45,908 bases of DNA, taken from IMG/VR virus record IMGVR_UViG_3300024428_000005, positions 1 through 45,908 of that record. One strand, given 5' to 3'. Position 1 is the stretch's first letter, and each line of letters opens with the position of its first letter. This document shows, one piece after another, positions 12,822 to 22,353 of the stretch. The stretch comes from a virus. The position numbers were made by a program, and so were the translations under genes. Below the pieces are notes generated by a model. The model had not been told where the DNA came from. It searched no databases and saw only the letters and a program-made list of their open reading frames with translations.

Positions 12822-12928
12822 CAAGGGATAAAGCTACCCTAGCAATAGGCACTTTATCAAAATATAACAACCGAAAGGCGACCTTTACAAGACAAGCCCT
12901 GCAAGTGCACACCGCAGCTACCTTGTTA
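12819..12928 (+). ncRNA. Structured RNA element before the scaffold gene
   Basis: The gap holds no gene but folds well. An 8-bp closing stem TAACAAGG (12819-12826)/CCTTGTTA (12921-12928) encloses three hairpins. GATAAAG/CTTTATC (12827-12833/12852-12858) continues into CCTA-GCAA-TAGG, a GNRA tetraloop. AAAGG/CCTTT (12874-12886) is alternatively CC-GAAA-GG. CTGC/GCAG (12899-12917) is the third. The scaffold's AGGAGG (12944-12949) lies just outside. A cis-regulatory mRNA element or processed small RNA is inferred; I do not recognise a family. Confidence 0.5.
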
Positions 12929-12956
12929 AACGAAGCCCTTAGTAGGAGGATAGAAA

Positions 12957-13826
12957 ATGACTGAACAAGTCGGAAAAGAGGAACAAGCCAATCCTTATAA
13001 TTTAAAAAAATCTTGGCATGACGGTGAGGATAAACCTTTTAAATCAAGTAACGAAATGTTTTTTGAAGAACCTACAAACGAAAGTAACGAAGTTACTGAA
13101 GCTGTAGCAGAACCTCAAGAAGCTATTCAGGAAGAAGCTAAAGAAGCTCCTTATAAAAAACCTGACTATAAAAAACGTTATGATGATTTGAAAAAACATT
13201 ATGATTCTAAACTTAATGAGTTTAAATCTAGGGAACAGGAACTACTTGAAGAAGCTACTAAAAATAAAACTGATTACGAAGCTCCTAAAACCGAAGAAGA
13301 ACTTGAACAATTTAAGCAACAATATCCTGATGTTTATGAAGTTGTAGAAACAGTTGCTCACATGCAAAGTGAATCTAAGGCAAAAGTTCTAGAAGAACGT
13401 CTTAGTAAACTCCAACAGCGTGAAGTAGAAATATCACAACAAGAAGCAGAAAAAAGGTTACTAGAAAGACATCCTGATTTTGACGATGTTAGAAACAGTG
13501 ATGATTTTCATACATGGGCAAAAGAACAGCCAGAGTCTATCCAAGACTGGATATACAAAAATGCTGACGATGCCGATTTAGCTAGTCGTGCAATAGATTT
13601 ATTTAAGAAAGATATAGGTATGGAAGTTACTCCTAATAAGATAAAGTCATCTTCTAAAAAGACTAAGTCTGCCGCTGATATGGTATCTACTAAAACAACA
13701 AGCGTAGAACCTGCACAGCAAAAGATATGGTCTGAAAAGGAGATTGCTGCAATGAGCATGGCTGAATTTGATAAACACGAAAGTGAAATTAGTGAAGCAA
13801 TGCAACAAGGCAGAATCATTAAATAA
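12957..13826 (+). CDS. Scaffolding protein (probable)
   Basis: 289 residues, hydrophilic and helical, with an acidic N-terminus, a long coiled coil (about 65-170) and a basic Lys/Ser-rich stretch near 235-250. A C-terminal helix (about 262-285) could bind coat protein. Position directly before the major coat protein and this composition are characteristic of phage scaffolds, which template the prohead and then leave. A strong AGGAGG precedes the ATG. No sequence motif proves the role. Confidence 0.7.
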   Translation: MTEQVGKEEQANPYNLKKSWHDGEDKPFKSSNEMFFEEPTNESNEVTEAVAEPQEAIQEEAKEAPYKKPDYKKRYDDLKKHYDSKLNEFKSREQELLEEATKNKTDYEAPKTEEELEQFKQQYPDVYEVVETVAHMQSESKAKVLEERLSKLQQREVEISQQEAEKRLLERHPDFDDVRNSDDFHTWAKEQPESIQDWIYKNADDADLASRAIDLFKKDIGMEVTPNKIKSSSKKTKSAADMVSTKTTSVEPAQQKIWSEKEIAAMSMAEFDKHESEISEAMQQGRIIK

Positions 13827-13850
13827 CTATAAAACACAGGAGAATATCCC

Positions 13851-14819
13851 ATGGCTCAATTTTTTGAACCCGGAACGGATACTGATGCTAACTTTGCAAA
13901 CTCCGTCAGTGGACAAACTAATAGTTTTTTCCTACCTTCGATTTATTCTAAAAAGGTTTTAAACTTTTTCAGAAAGTCTTCGGTAGTTGAAGCTATCACT
14001 AACACTGATTACGCTGGAGAAATATCAGCGTTTGGAGACTCTGTAAAGATTATCAAAGAGCCAGTAATTTCTGTATCAGCGTATACTAGAAATTCTGACA
14101 CAACTGAAACTAGACTAACTGACCAAGAAGCTTCTTTGGTAGTTGACCAAGCTAATGCTTTCAAATTCATCGTTGATGATATTGAAACTAATATGTCTCA
14201 CGTTAACTTTAAAGAAGTCGCTACTTCATCAGCCGCTTATGCTCTTAAAGATGCATACGATGCTGCTGTCTTAGTCGAGATGTTTGCCGGTTGTTCTGCT
14301 TCTTCACCTAATCACATTTTAGGTGCTGACAGTGCAACTGACTTAGGTACAGGAGTCTTCGATGGCTCTGGTGCTGCTGACTTAGGTCCATCTGAGACTG
14401 ACCCTCTAGACTTAATGGCTAGAATGGCTAGACTATTAGACGAACAAAATGTACCTGAAGAAGGTAGATGGTTCGTTGCTAGTCCTGACTTCTATGAAGT
14501 ACTAGGTCAATCATCTTCTAAATTGCTGTCTGTAGACTTCAACGCAGGTCAAGGCTCAATTAGAAATGGTTTAGTATCAAGTGGTAAACTTCGTGGATTT
14601 GACATGTACAAATCAAACAACATTGCTGCAACATCTAATGCTGCTGGTAAATGTTTGGCTGGACATATCTCATCTACAGCTACTGCACAAACTATTCTTT
14701 CAACAGAAGTGTTGAGAGACCCAACTTCGTTTGGTGACATAGTTCGTGGATTGCATGTATACGGAGCTAACGTCTTAAGAGACGAAGCTTTAGTTTCTGC
14801 ATTCTATGGTATTGACTAA
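13851..14819 (+). CDS. Major capsid protein
   Basis: 322 residues. The typical coat-gene setting is present: after the scaffold, strong Shine-Dalgarno (AGGAG), and a strong terminator straight after. Segments such as FFLPSIYSKKVLNFFRKSSVV (near 25-45) and the EPVISVSAYTRN region (near 70-82) match coat proteins of marine podoviruses related to the P22/HK97-fold group. It forms the icosahedral shell. Codon use is slightly richer in C-ending codons than neighbours, as expected for the most abundant protein. Confidence 0.88.
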   Translation: MAQFFEPGTDTDANFANSVSGQTNSFFLPSIYSKKVLNFFRKSSVVEAITNTDYAGEISAFGDSVKIIKEPVISVSAYTRNSDTTETRLTDQEASLVVDQANAFKFIVDDIETNMSHVNFKEVATSSAAYALKDAYDAAVLVEMFAGCSASSPNHILGADSATDLGTGVFDGSGAADLGPSETDPLDLMARMARLLDEQNVPEEGRWFVASPDFYEVLGQSSSKLLSVDFNAGQGSIRNGLVSSGKLRGFDMYKSNNIAATSNAAGKCLAGHISSTATAQTILSTEVLRDPTSFGDIVRGLHVYGANVLRDEALVSAFYGID

Positions 14820-14829
14820 TACTAAATTT

Positions 14830-14857
14830 GGGGAGGTCTTCGGACCTCTCCTTTTTT
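14830..14857 (+). terminator. Intrinsic terminator after the coat gene
   Basis: A 9-bp stem (GGGGAGGTC against GACCTCTCC, one G-T pair) capped by the stable TTCG tetraloop, then six T. It is the clearest rho-independent terminator in the window and would raise coat mRNA relative to the genes beyond. Confidence 0.92.
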
Positions 14858-14881
14858 ATAAAAATTAAAAAGGATAATAAA

Positions 14882-15016
14882 ATGATGTACGGTAAAGATA
14901 AAGATAAAAAGAAAAAAATGATGTATGGTGGAATGGCTAAAAAGAAAATGATGAAAGGTGGAAGAGCTATGTATGGACATGGTGGCGAAGCAATGTCTAA
15001 AGCTAAACCTTGCTAA
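14882..15016 (+). CDS. Met/Lys/Gly-rich 44-aa protein
   Basis: From ATG 14882 (AAAGGA nine bases upstream) this encodes a peptide almost wholly of Met, Lys, Gly and Tyr, with repeated KKKMM and MYGG units and a C-terminal Cys. The longer frame upstream would run through the terminator and is not credible. Such peptides follow coat genes in other marine phages. A capsid-bound or DNA-binding peptide is possible; function unknown. Confidence 0.55.
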   Translation: MMYGKDKDKKKKMMYGGMAKKKMMKGGRAMYGHGGEAMSKAKPC

Positions 15017-15017
15017 C

Positions 15018-15161
15018 ATGAAAGTTGAAGCACCTAAAGGTTATCATTGGATGAAAGATGGTAAAGGTTACAAGCTTATGAAGCACACTGGAAAGTTTGT
15101 TAAACATAAAGGTGCTTCATTAAAAGCAGATTTTAAAATACAAAAAGTTCATAAAAAATAA
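15018..15161 (+). CDS. Basic 47-aa protein
   Basis: A 47-residue basic protein (APKGYHWMK at 5-13, GYKLMKHTGKFV about 17-28, then HKGASLKA) starting one base after the previous stop. It ends by overlapping the ATG of the connector gene. I recall the GYHWMK...GKFVKHKGASLKA pattern in marine phage genomes at the same position. It lacks a visible Shine-Dalgarno, so translation is presumably coupled. Probably a minor virion protein. Confidence 0.6.
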   Translation: MKVEAPKGYHWMKDGKGYKLMKHTGKFVKHKGASLKADFKIQKVHKK

Positions 15162-15928
15162 TGGCAACTACATATCTAGATTTAACTAATGAAGTACTTA
15201 GAGAACTAAACGAAGTTCCTTTAACATCTACAAACTTTGCAAGTGCTATAGGTTTTCAACAGTTTGTCAAAGATTCTATAAACAAAGCTATTTTTGATGT
15301 GGCAAACGAAGAACCACAACTACCGTTCTTTTCCGCAGGACTAAGTGGAGCAACAGACCCTTTCTATGGAAACACAACTGTAGCTTCAGTAGCTGGACAA
15401 AGATGGTATACTTTAAAAGATGGCAGTTCTAGTTTAACTACAGACTTTGCATCTATTGATTGGGATGACTTTTACATTACAACAATAAATGTATCAGGTG
15501 AAGCAGCTCCATTTGTTTCTAATGGGTTAAAACATATTAACCTTGAAGAGTGGCGAAGATTTTTAAGAGATTCTGAAAATGCTGATGATGCAAATACTCA
15601 AGCTTATGGTGAACCTAAATATGTATTTAAATCTCCAGATAGTAGAAAGTTTGGATTAAGTCCAATACCAGACAAAGTTTATAACATACATTTTTATGCT
15701 TTTAATAGACCAACAGCATTAAGTGCTTTTGGTGACGAAATAGTTTTTCCAGAACAATACAGTAATGTAATTACAGCTAGAGTTAGATACTATGTATGGC
15801 AATTTAAAGAAAGTCCACAACAAGCTGCATTTGCATTAGAAGATTATAAAAAATCATTAAAACACATGAAGTCAAGTTTAATTAACCCTACCCCAAGAAC
15901 TATGGTAGATGACAGGCTTTATTACTAA
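15161..15928 (+). CDS. Tail adaptor / connector protein (probable)
   Basis: 255 residues. The N-terminal helix (TYLDLTNEVLRELNEVP) and overall length fit the gp11-like adaptor or tail-tubular proteins that dock below the portal in podoviruses. The C-terminal half includes SPIPDKVYNIHFYAF and the helical ARVRYYVWQFKESPQQA region. It overlaps the previous gene by one base (TAATG). It would seal the portal and join it to the tail hub. Confidence 0.68.
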   Translation: MATTYLDLTNEVLRELNEVPLTSTNFASAIGFQQFVKDSINKAIFDVANEEPQLPFFSAGLSGATDPFYGNTTVASVAGQRWYTLKDGSSSLTTDFASIDWDDFYITTINVSGEAAPFVSNGLKHINLEEWRRFLRDSENADDANTQAYGEPKYVFKSPDSRKFGLSPIPDKVYNIHFYAFNRPTALSAFGDEIVFPEQYSNVITARVRYYVWQFKESPQQAAFALEDYKKSLKHMKSSLINPTPRTMVDDRLYY

Positions 15929-15944
15929 ACACTAGAGGAATAAT

Positions 15945-17072
15945 ATGGCATTAACAAAAATTTCAAGAAACTTATTAGACACAGGAGTTTCTGATAGTTC
16001 TGATGCTACGGCTATAACTATTGATAGTAGTGAAAGAATTGGTATTGGCACTACAAGTCCAGCTTTTAAATTAGATGTTAATGGCAGTCTTTCTAGTAAT
16101 GGTAATGAAAATGTAATGCGAATTGCTGGTTCAGATACTAACAATGCAGGTGGTATTACTATAAATAGTGTTTATGGTAATAGTGCTTCTGCAAGAGTTT
16201 CAACTTTATTTAGTATTGATGGTCAAGACCAAGCATCGCCATTAGCATTTGGAAGCGGTACTTCAGAAAAAATAAGGATTACTTCTGCTGGTAAAGTTGG
16301 TATTGGATTAACAAGTCCACAAGCTGTACTTGATGTTGTATCTTCAGGTGCAACTTCAACTGCTTTTAGAGTTTTAAAAAGTGGTACATCAACACAAAAC
16401 TTACACGCTGCAACAGAAATATCAGGACATGGCAGATTTAGTATTTATGATAGTTCTGAAAACGAAGATATAAGATTTGATAGTAATGGTGATTCTTACT
16501 TTAATGGGGGAGATGTTGGTATTGGTACTACTTCACCAACTACAAAATTAGAAGTTCAAGAAACCACAGGAACTGTATTTGCAGGTCGATTTTTTCACGG
16601 CTCTAATCCTAGTAGCAGTCCACCACAAGGTGTACGAGTAGATTTTGGATACACTCCAAATAACGGAACTTCAGAATTTTTAAAATGCAGAGATAGTGTA
16701 AATAGTTCGGCTGTTAATAGAGCTGTAATAATGTCAAATGGCGGTATCGGTAATTTTACTACTAATGACTTTAATTATTCTGATGAAAGAATGAAGAAAG
16801 ACATAAACAATGCAACAGCACAGTTAGACAATGTAAAAAAATTACAATTAAAAACTTTTCGCTATAAAGAACAAGAAGATAGTGAGCCTACAAATTTAGG
16901 TGTAGTTGCACAAGATATTCAAACAGATTTTCCAGCTCTTGTAACTGAGCAAGGAGAAGGAGATGAAGCAAGGTTAGGAGTTAAAGAGCAACAAATTATG
17001 TGGATGGCAGTTAAAGCAATCCAAGAACTATCAGCAAAAGTAGAGGAACTAGAAAGTAAAATAAATGAGTAG
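15945..17072 (+). CDS. Short fibre-like protein with S74 chaperone
   Basis: 375 residues. Residues 20-210 contain repeated beta-type segments with GIGTTSP-like turns (three copies). The C-terminal third is an intramolecular chaperone of the peptidase S74/endosialidase type: SDERMK at 279-284 supplies the Ser and Lys of the self-cleavage dyad, followed by the conserved FRYKEQ region and a closing coiled coil. S74 domains trimerise fibres and cut themselves off. A second, larger S74 protein lies at 18678. This one is an unusual extra, inserted between adaptor and tail genes. Confidence 0.78.
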   Translation: MALTKISRNLLDTGVSDSSDATAITIDSSERIGIGTTSPAFKLDVNGSLSSNGNENVMRIAGSDTNNAGGITINSVYGNSASARVSTLFSIDGQDQASPLAFGSGTSEKIRITSAGKVGIGLTSPQAVLDVVSSGATSTAFRVLKSGTSTQNLHAATEISGHGRFSIYDSSENEDIRFDSNGDSYFNGGDVGIGTTSPTTKLEVQETTGTVFAGRFFHGSNPSSSPPQGVRVDFGYTPNNGTSEFLKCRDSVNSSAVNRAVIMSNGGIGNFTTNDFNYSDERMKKDINNATAQLDNVKKLQLKTFRYKEQEDSEPTNLGVVAQDIQTDFPALVTEQGEGDEARLGVKEQQIMWMAVKAIQELSAKVEELESKINE

Positions 17073-18675
17073 AAGTCAACCTTATACAGTAGCATGTGCT
17101 GGAGGTCTAGTTACTTCATCAAATGCTATTGACTTGCTTAAAACTCCCGGTGTAGCAACTGAGTTAAAAAACTTTGAAGTTTCTACCAAGGGTGGTTATA
17201 GACGTATCAATGGCTTTACAAAGTTTGGTGGTGGTAGTGCCGTACAACCTACAGGTAGTTCAACAACTATCTTAGGTGCAATACCTTATGCCGATGGTGT
17301 AGTTGTTTGTGCAGGTACAAGTATTTATTTTAGTCAGACTGGTACAAGTTGGTTAGAAATAAATAGAGCTAGTGTATCTGGTAGTGGCGATGACCATACA
17401 GCTTTTACAGGTCGTAGTGTTGCTGCTAGAACTGGACAAGGACAATGCCAGTTTGCTTTGTTTGAAAGTGCAACATCAGATTACGGTACATTAATTATTT
17501 CTGATGGAGCTAACGAACCTTTCTTTTTTAGAATGGAAGGTACAGGTGCTAATATAAATACTAGAACTTTTTTTGCTGGTGAAATAACTGTAACAGGTAC
17601 AAAGTCAGTTGAGTATGTAACAGTACATGACAAACACTTAATAGCTGCTGGAGTTGAAGATAATTTAAATACTATATTTTATAGTTCAACTTTAGACCCA
17701 TTATCTTTTTCAGGTTCTGGTTCTGGTTCTATTGCATTGGAAGACCAAATAAAAGGTATTAAAAGTTTCCGTAACGAATTATTTATATTTTGTGAAAATT
17801 CAATATTTAAACTACAGAATATAAATAATTCTAGTACAGTTGCTGTAATACCAGTTACTAAAAATGTAGGTTGTTTAAGTGGTCATAGTATTCAAGAGAT
17901 TGCCGGTGACTTAATATTTTTAGCACCAGATGGATTAAGAACAGTAGCTGGTACAGCAAGAATTGGAGATGTGGAGTTGGGAACTGTTAGTAGTAGCATA
18001 CAAAATATTGTAAGTGACTTAGCTGAAAGTATAAATCTTTACACAATAACCAGTGTAGTGCTGAGAGAAAAATCACAATATAGATTATTTTATACAAACA
18101 CTGGAGCTGCTGATAGTACGCAGAGAGGAATTATTGGTACATTAAGACCTAATGGTTTTGAGTGGTCAGAAACTAGAGGATTAGAAGTTACTGCTATTGG
18201 TTCTGGTTTTGACAATACTGGTATTGAAAAATATTATCACGGTGATACTAATGGTAATATTTATCAACACGATACTGGTGATGACTTTAATGGTACTGCT
18301 ATTTTAGCAAGATATACTACACCAGATTATGATTATGGTGATTTAGGAACTTTAAAAACTTTACATTATCTTAGAGTTTCTATGGCAACAGAAGGTATTG
18401 TAGAACCTGATGTACAAGTTAAATTTGATTACAACAGTACAGATGTACCACAACCAACAGATTTATTTGACTTAGGAGTTGTAAATCCACCTTCATTATT
18501 TGGTGGTGCAGTATTTAATACAAATAAATTTGCTGGACAAAACAATCCAATGATAAGAGTACCTTTGCAAGGCAGTGGTACAAGTAATAATTTTACAGTT
18601 ATTAGTAACGATACTAAACCAAGCTACACAGTTAACGGACTTTATGTAGACTTTATACCTTCGGGCAGGAGATAA
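17065..18675 (+). CDS. Tail tubular / stem protein (probable)
   Basis: 536 residues, beta-rich with many Ser, Thr and Gly. The N-terminal QPYTVACAGGLVTSSNAIDL segment and the GGYRRINGF segment match the gp12/gp10-like tail-hub proteins of marine podoviruses, where they form the tube below the adaptor. The start overlaps the previous stop by eight bases. Position between fibre and adaptor genes supports a tail-stem role. Confidence 0.68.
   Translation: MSRSQPYTVACAGGLVTSSNAIDLLKTPGVATELKNFEVSTKGGYRRINGFTKFGGGSAVQPTGSSTTILGAIPYADGVVVCAGTSIYFSQTGTSWLEINRASVSGSGDDHTAFTGRSVAARTGQGQCQFALFESATSDYGTLIISDGANEPFFFRMEGTGANINTRTFFAGEITVTGTKSVEYVTVHDKHLIAAGVEDNLNTIFYSSTLDPLSFSGSGSGSIALEDQIKGIKSFRNELFIFCENSIFKLQNINNSSTVAVIPVTKNVGCLSGHSIQEIAGDLIFLAPDGLRTVAGTARIGDVELGTVSSSIQNIVSDLAESINLYTITSVVLREKSQYRLFYTNTGAADSTQRGIIGTLRPNGFEWSETRGLEVTAIGSGFDNTGIEKYYHGDTNGNIYQHDTGDDFNGTAILARYTTPDYDYGDLGTLKTLHYLRVSMATEGIVEPDVQVKFDYNSTDVPQPTDLFDLGVVNPPSLFGGAVFNTNKFAGQNNPMIRVPLQGSGTSNNFTVISNDTKPSYTVNGLYVDFIPSGRR
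18209..18237 (+). promoter_or_regulatory. Possible internal promoter before the fibre gene
   Basis: TTGACA (18209-18214), 17 bp, TATTAT (18232-18237), 11 of 12 bases, within the tail-stem gene and about 440 bases ahead of the long fibre gene. Chance occurrence is possible in such AT-rich DNA. Confidence 0.35.
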
Positions 18676-18677
18676 TT

Positions 18678-21600
18678 ATGGCACAAACATACACAAGACA
18701 AAGTACATTTGCAGATGGCGATACTATAACTGCAGCTTTGTTTAATGATGAATATAATCAGTTAGTAAATGCTTTCGCTTACTCTTCAAGTAGTGCAAGT
18801 TCTACTGGACACAGACACGATGGTACTGCTGGACAAGGTGGTAATATTCATACTATTGGTGATTTAGATTTTCTAAACAAAATAGTTGTAGATAGTACAA
18901 ATAATAGATGGGGATTTTATGTAGAGGTTTCTTCTTCTGCAGTTGAGCAAATAAGATTACAAGACGGTGCTTTACTTCCAGTTACTGATAGTGATGTTGA
19001 TTTAGGAACAAGTTCATTATATTTTAAAGATGCTTATATAGATTCAATTACAACTACAGGTAATGTTGCAGTAGGCGGTAATTTAACAGTCACAGGTACT
19101 ACAACTTTTAATGGTGGCACAATTACCATGGGTGATGCTGCTACTGATAATGTAGTATTTGGTGCTGATGTAGACTCAAACATTATTCCTGATGATGATG
19201 ACACTTATGACTTAGGTAGTTCTTCACAACAATGGCGAAACATATTTATTGATGGTACTGCTGAAATCGATACTCTTGCTCTTAATGGCACTACAGTAAC
19301 TTCAACTGCTGCTGAACTTAATATCCTTGATGGTGTAACAAGTACTGCTGCAGAACTTAATCTTTTAGATGGAGTTACTTCAACGACAGCAGAACTAAAC
19401 ATACTTGATGGAGTTACCTCAACTGCAGCAGAGTTAAATATCTTAGATGGTGTAACAAGCACTGCAGCAGAACTTAATATCCTTGATGGTGTTACAGCTA
19501 CTGCAGCAGAAATAAATGCTCTTGATGGTATTACTTCAACAGTTGCAGAGTTAAATATTTTAGATGGTGTTACAGCAAGTGCTGCAGACATTAATCTTAT
19601 AGATGGAATTACCAATGGAACAGTAATAGCAAGTAAAGCTATTATAACAGATGCAAACAAAGACATAACTGGTGGTAGAAATATTACTATTAGTGGTGAG
19701 CTTGATGCAGCTACACTTGACATATCAGGTGATGCAGACATAGACGGAACATTGGAAGCCGATGCAATTACTATTGGTGGAGTTACTTTAGCAGAAACAA
19801 TTAGTGATACTGTTGGAGCAATGGTAACAAGTAATACTGAAACTGGTATTACAGTTACTTATGATGACTCTGATAATACATTAGACTTTGTAATTGGTAC
19901 ACTTAATCAAGACACTACAGGTTTAGCAGCTACTGCAACAGCTTTAGCAACTGCAAGAACTATTGGTGGTACAAGCTTTGATGGTACAGCTAATATTTCT
20001 GTAGGATTAGCAGATACAGCCACAGCTTTAGCAACTGCAAGAACAATACACGGTGTTTCGTTTGATGGTACAGCTAATATAGACCTTTCTGAAGTTATTC
20101 AAGATACTGTAGGTGCTATGGTATCTAGTAATACTGAAACAAATATTACAGTAACTTATCAAGACTCAGACGGTACATTAGATTTTGCATTCAGTGGTTC
20201 AGCAGATACTACAGGTAACGCAGCAACTGCGACAGCTTTGGAAACTGCTAGAACTATTCATGGAGTATCTTTTGATGGTACTGCAAACATAGACTTAACA
20301 GAAGTTGTACAAGATACAGTAGGAGCTATGTTCAGTTCTAATACTGAATCCGGTATTACTGTAGCTTATGAAGACTCAGACGGCACTATAGACTTAACAG
20401 TAGGAACTCTTAACCAAAATACTACAGGTTCTGCAGCTACTTTAACAACTGCTAGAACTATTGGTGGAGTAAGCTTTGATGGTAGTGCTAATATTACTCC
20501 TACAACTTTTACAACAGCTACGTTCTCAGGAGATGTTAATGTAGATAGTGGTGTTTTATTTGTAGATGTAAGTGAAAATAGAATAGGTATTAATCAAACT
20601 TCACCAGATGTATCATTAGACTTAGGTGCTAATACAGATTCAATACATGTACCAGTAGGTACTACAGCTCAAAGACCGGGAAGTCCTGCTGCAGGTTACT
20701 TTAGATATAATTCAACTACCGGTGGCTTTGAAGGTTATACAGATGAATGGGGTGCTATAGCTGGTGGTGGAGGAGGAACTGCTCCTGTAATAAATACGAT
20801 GACAGGAGATGGTTCTGATACTACACTATCTTTAAGTGTAGCTCCAACAAATGAAAATGCTACTTTTGTAACTTTAGATGGTGTACTACAGCATAAAGAT
20901 ACTTACTCAGTTTCAGGCTCAACTTTAACATTTTCAACAGCACCGCCAACTGGTGTAAAAGTAGAATGTATTACTTTAACTACTACAAGTATCAGTACTG
21001 CTACTACTGTACAAGATGCTGATGCTGATACTAAAATTCAAGTAGAAGAAAGTTCTGATGAAGATAAAATTAGATTTGATACTGGTGGTACTGAACGAAT
21101 GGTATTAGATTCTACAAGTTTAACAGTTACTCCAAAAATTGTATCTGATGCAGGTGTAGAAATTGATAATATTACTATTGATGGTACAGAAATAGATTTA
21201 TCAAGTGGAAGCTTAACTGTTGATGCTGCACAAAATATTATATTAGACCATGATTCAGGTCATTCATTAGTTTTAGCAGGTTCAGGTACATCTTATGGTT
21301 CATTTTTTATAAATAATACTACTAACTTGGCTATTGCTACAGCTATCTCTGGTGCAGGAATAGAATTTTTTGCTAACGGCTCAGAAAGAATGAAAATTGC
21401 TTCTGATGGAAAAGTTGGAATTGGTACTTCAAGTCCAAATAGAAATTTAACAGTTTTTGCTTCATCAAGTCCTGTGCTGAATGTAAAAAACTCTAATGCA
21501 GATTTACATTTAGAAATGGCTGGAGAAAATGCTTATGTAGGAAACTCTTCATCATCAGGATTTTTACAACTTTTTACTAATAATGGAAGTTCTACTTCGC

Positions 21601-22352
21601 AGTTTAATGCTGATGGAAGTTTTCAAATAGGAGCTGCTTCAATAGCAAATTTAAAATTTAGTCAAAGTAGTGATGTTATATCTATCACAGCTAAAAAAGA
21701 TGGCACAGATGATATTGATTTAGCTTTTATTACTCAAGCTTCTGGTGGTACTGCAGCAGAAAGAATGAGAATAAAATCTGATGGTAAGGTTGGTATTGGC
21801 ACAACCGCACCTGAATATATATTCCATGCAAAAGCATCAGGTGCTGGTACTAATTTTAAATTTCAAACAGCAGGGGGTGGTGATACTTTATATATAGATT
21901 TAACTACTTCAGGTGGTACAGGTTTTATAGGTAAAGCAGGTTCAAGTTTAGAATTTTATCCACAAGGTACAATTAGTGTTGAATTTGCTAATGGTGGTAA
22001 TGCAAAATGTGTAGGTTCTTTTTTAAGTAATCAATCTTTATCAGACATGAGATTAAAAGAAAATGTTAAACCAATTACAAATGCTTTATATAAAGTTAGG
22101 CAGCTTGAAGGTCTTACATGGAAATATAAAAAAGATGGTACAGTGAATACAGGACTTTCTGCTGATAAATTAATAGAAATATTACCTGAAGCAGTAGGAG
22201 AAGATACTTTAATTGGTGATGATAATGGCGAAAAATATAAACACATAAATTATGGCAATACTGTTGGTTTATTAGTTGAAGCAATTAAAGAACAACAAGA
22301 ACAGATTGAAGCCTTACAATCTAAAATTAACACACTGAAAGGAGGTGAATAA
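18678..22352 (+). CDS. Long tail fibre with S74 chaperone domain
   Basis: 1224 residues. The N-terminal about 200 residues probably attach to the tail. Residues 208-311 hold eight 13-residue repeats (TSTAAELNILDGV type). Then come longer repeats containing DTVGAMVSSNTE and ARTIHGVSFDGTANI segments, a collagen-free beta region, and further GIGTSSP turns. At the C-terminus, SDMRLK (1122-1127) marks the S74 autocleaving chaperone, ending in a coiled coil. The fibre recognises the host surface. Its stop is embedded in the ribosome binding site of the next gene. Confidence 0.88.
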   Translation: MAQTYTRQSTFADGDTITAALFNDEYNQLVNAFAYSSSSASSTGHRHDGTAGQGGNIHTIGDLDFLNKIVVDSTNNRWGFYVEVSSSAVEQIRLQDGALLPVTDSDVDLGTSSLYFKDAYIDSITTTGNVAVGGNLTVTGTTTFNGGTITMGDAATDNVVFGADVDSNIIPDDDDTYDLGSSSQQWRNIFIDGTAEIDTLALNGTTVTSTAAELNILDGVTSTAAELNLLDGVTSTTAELNILDGVTSTAAELNILDGVTSTAAELNILDGVTATAAEINALDGITSTVAELNILDGVTASAADINLIDGITNGTVIASKAIITDANKDITGGRNITISGELDAATLDISGDADIDGTLEADAITIGGVTLAETISDTVGAMVTSNTETGITVTYDDSDNTLDFVIGTLNQDTTGLAATATALATARTIGGTSFDGTANISVGLADTATALATARTIHGVSFDGTANIDLSEVIQDTVGAMVSSNTETNITVTYQDSDGTLDFAFSGSADTTGNAATATALETARTIHGVSFDGTANIDLTEVVQDTVGAMFSSNTESGITVAYEDSDGTIDLTVGTLNQNTTGSAATLTTARTIGGVSFDGSANITPTTFTTATFSGDVNVDSGVLFVDVSENRIGINQTSPDVSLDLGANTDSIHVPVGTTAQRPGSPAAGYFRYNSTTGGFEGYTDEWGAIAGGGGGTAPVINTMTGDGSDTTLSLSVAPTNENATFVTLDGVLQHKDTYSVSGSTLTFSTAPPTGVKVECITLTTTSISTATTVQDADADTKIQVEESSDEDKIRFDTGGTERMVLDSTSLTVTPKIVSDAGVEIDNITIDGTEIDLSSGSLTVDAAQNIILDHDSGHSLVLAGSGTSYGSFFINNTTNLAIATAISGAGIEFFANGSERMKIASDGKVGIGTSSPNRNLTVFASSSPVLNVKNSNADLHLEMAGENAYVGNSSSSGFLQLFTNNGSSTSQFNADGSFQIGAASIANLKFSQSSDVISITAKKDGTDDIDLAFITQASGGTAAERMRIKSDGKVGIGTTAPEYIFHAKASGAGTNFKFQTAGGGDTLYIDLTTSGGTGFIGKAGSSLEFYPQGTISVEFANGGNAKCVGSFLSNQSLSDMRLKENVKPITNALYKVRQLEGLTWKYKKDGTVNTGLSADKLIEILPEAVGEDTLIGDDNGEKYKHINYGNTVGLLVEAIKEQQEQIEALQSKINTLKGGE
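19299..19610 (+). repeat. Eight tandem 39-bp (13-residue) repeats in the fibre
   Basis: Units encode variants of TSTAAELNILDGV. Codon choice differs between units while the protein stays similar, so this is an old, selected repeat array rather than a recent expansion. It probably forms a repetitive triple-stranded shaft. Confidence 0.85.
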
Positions 22353-22353
22353 A

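Noticed and set aside
12822-12956. A hidden small ORF or frameshifted tail in the gap before the scaffold
   Set aside because: Frames are short and start poorly; the consistent base pairing is a better explanation.
19205-19741. 178-residue minus-strand ORF opposite the fibre gene
   Set aside because: It is the antisense of the 13-residue repeat array, with repetitive Ser/Ala/Val sequence and no start signal.
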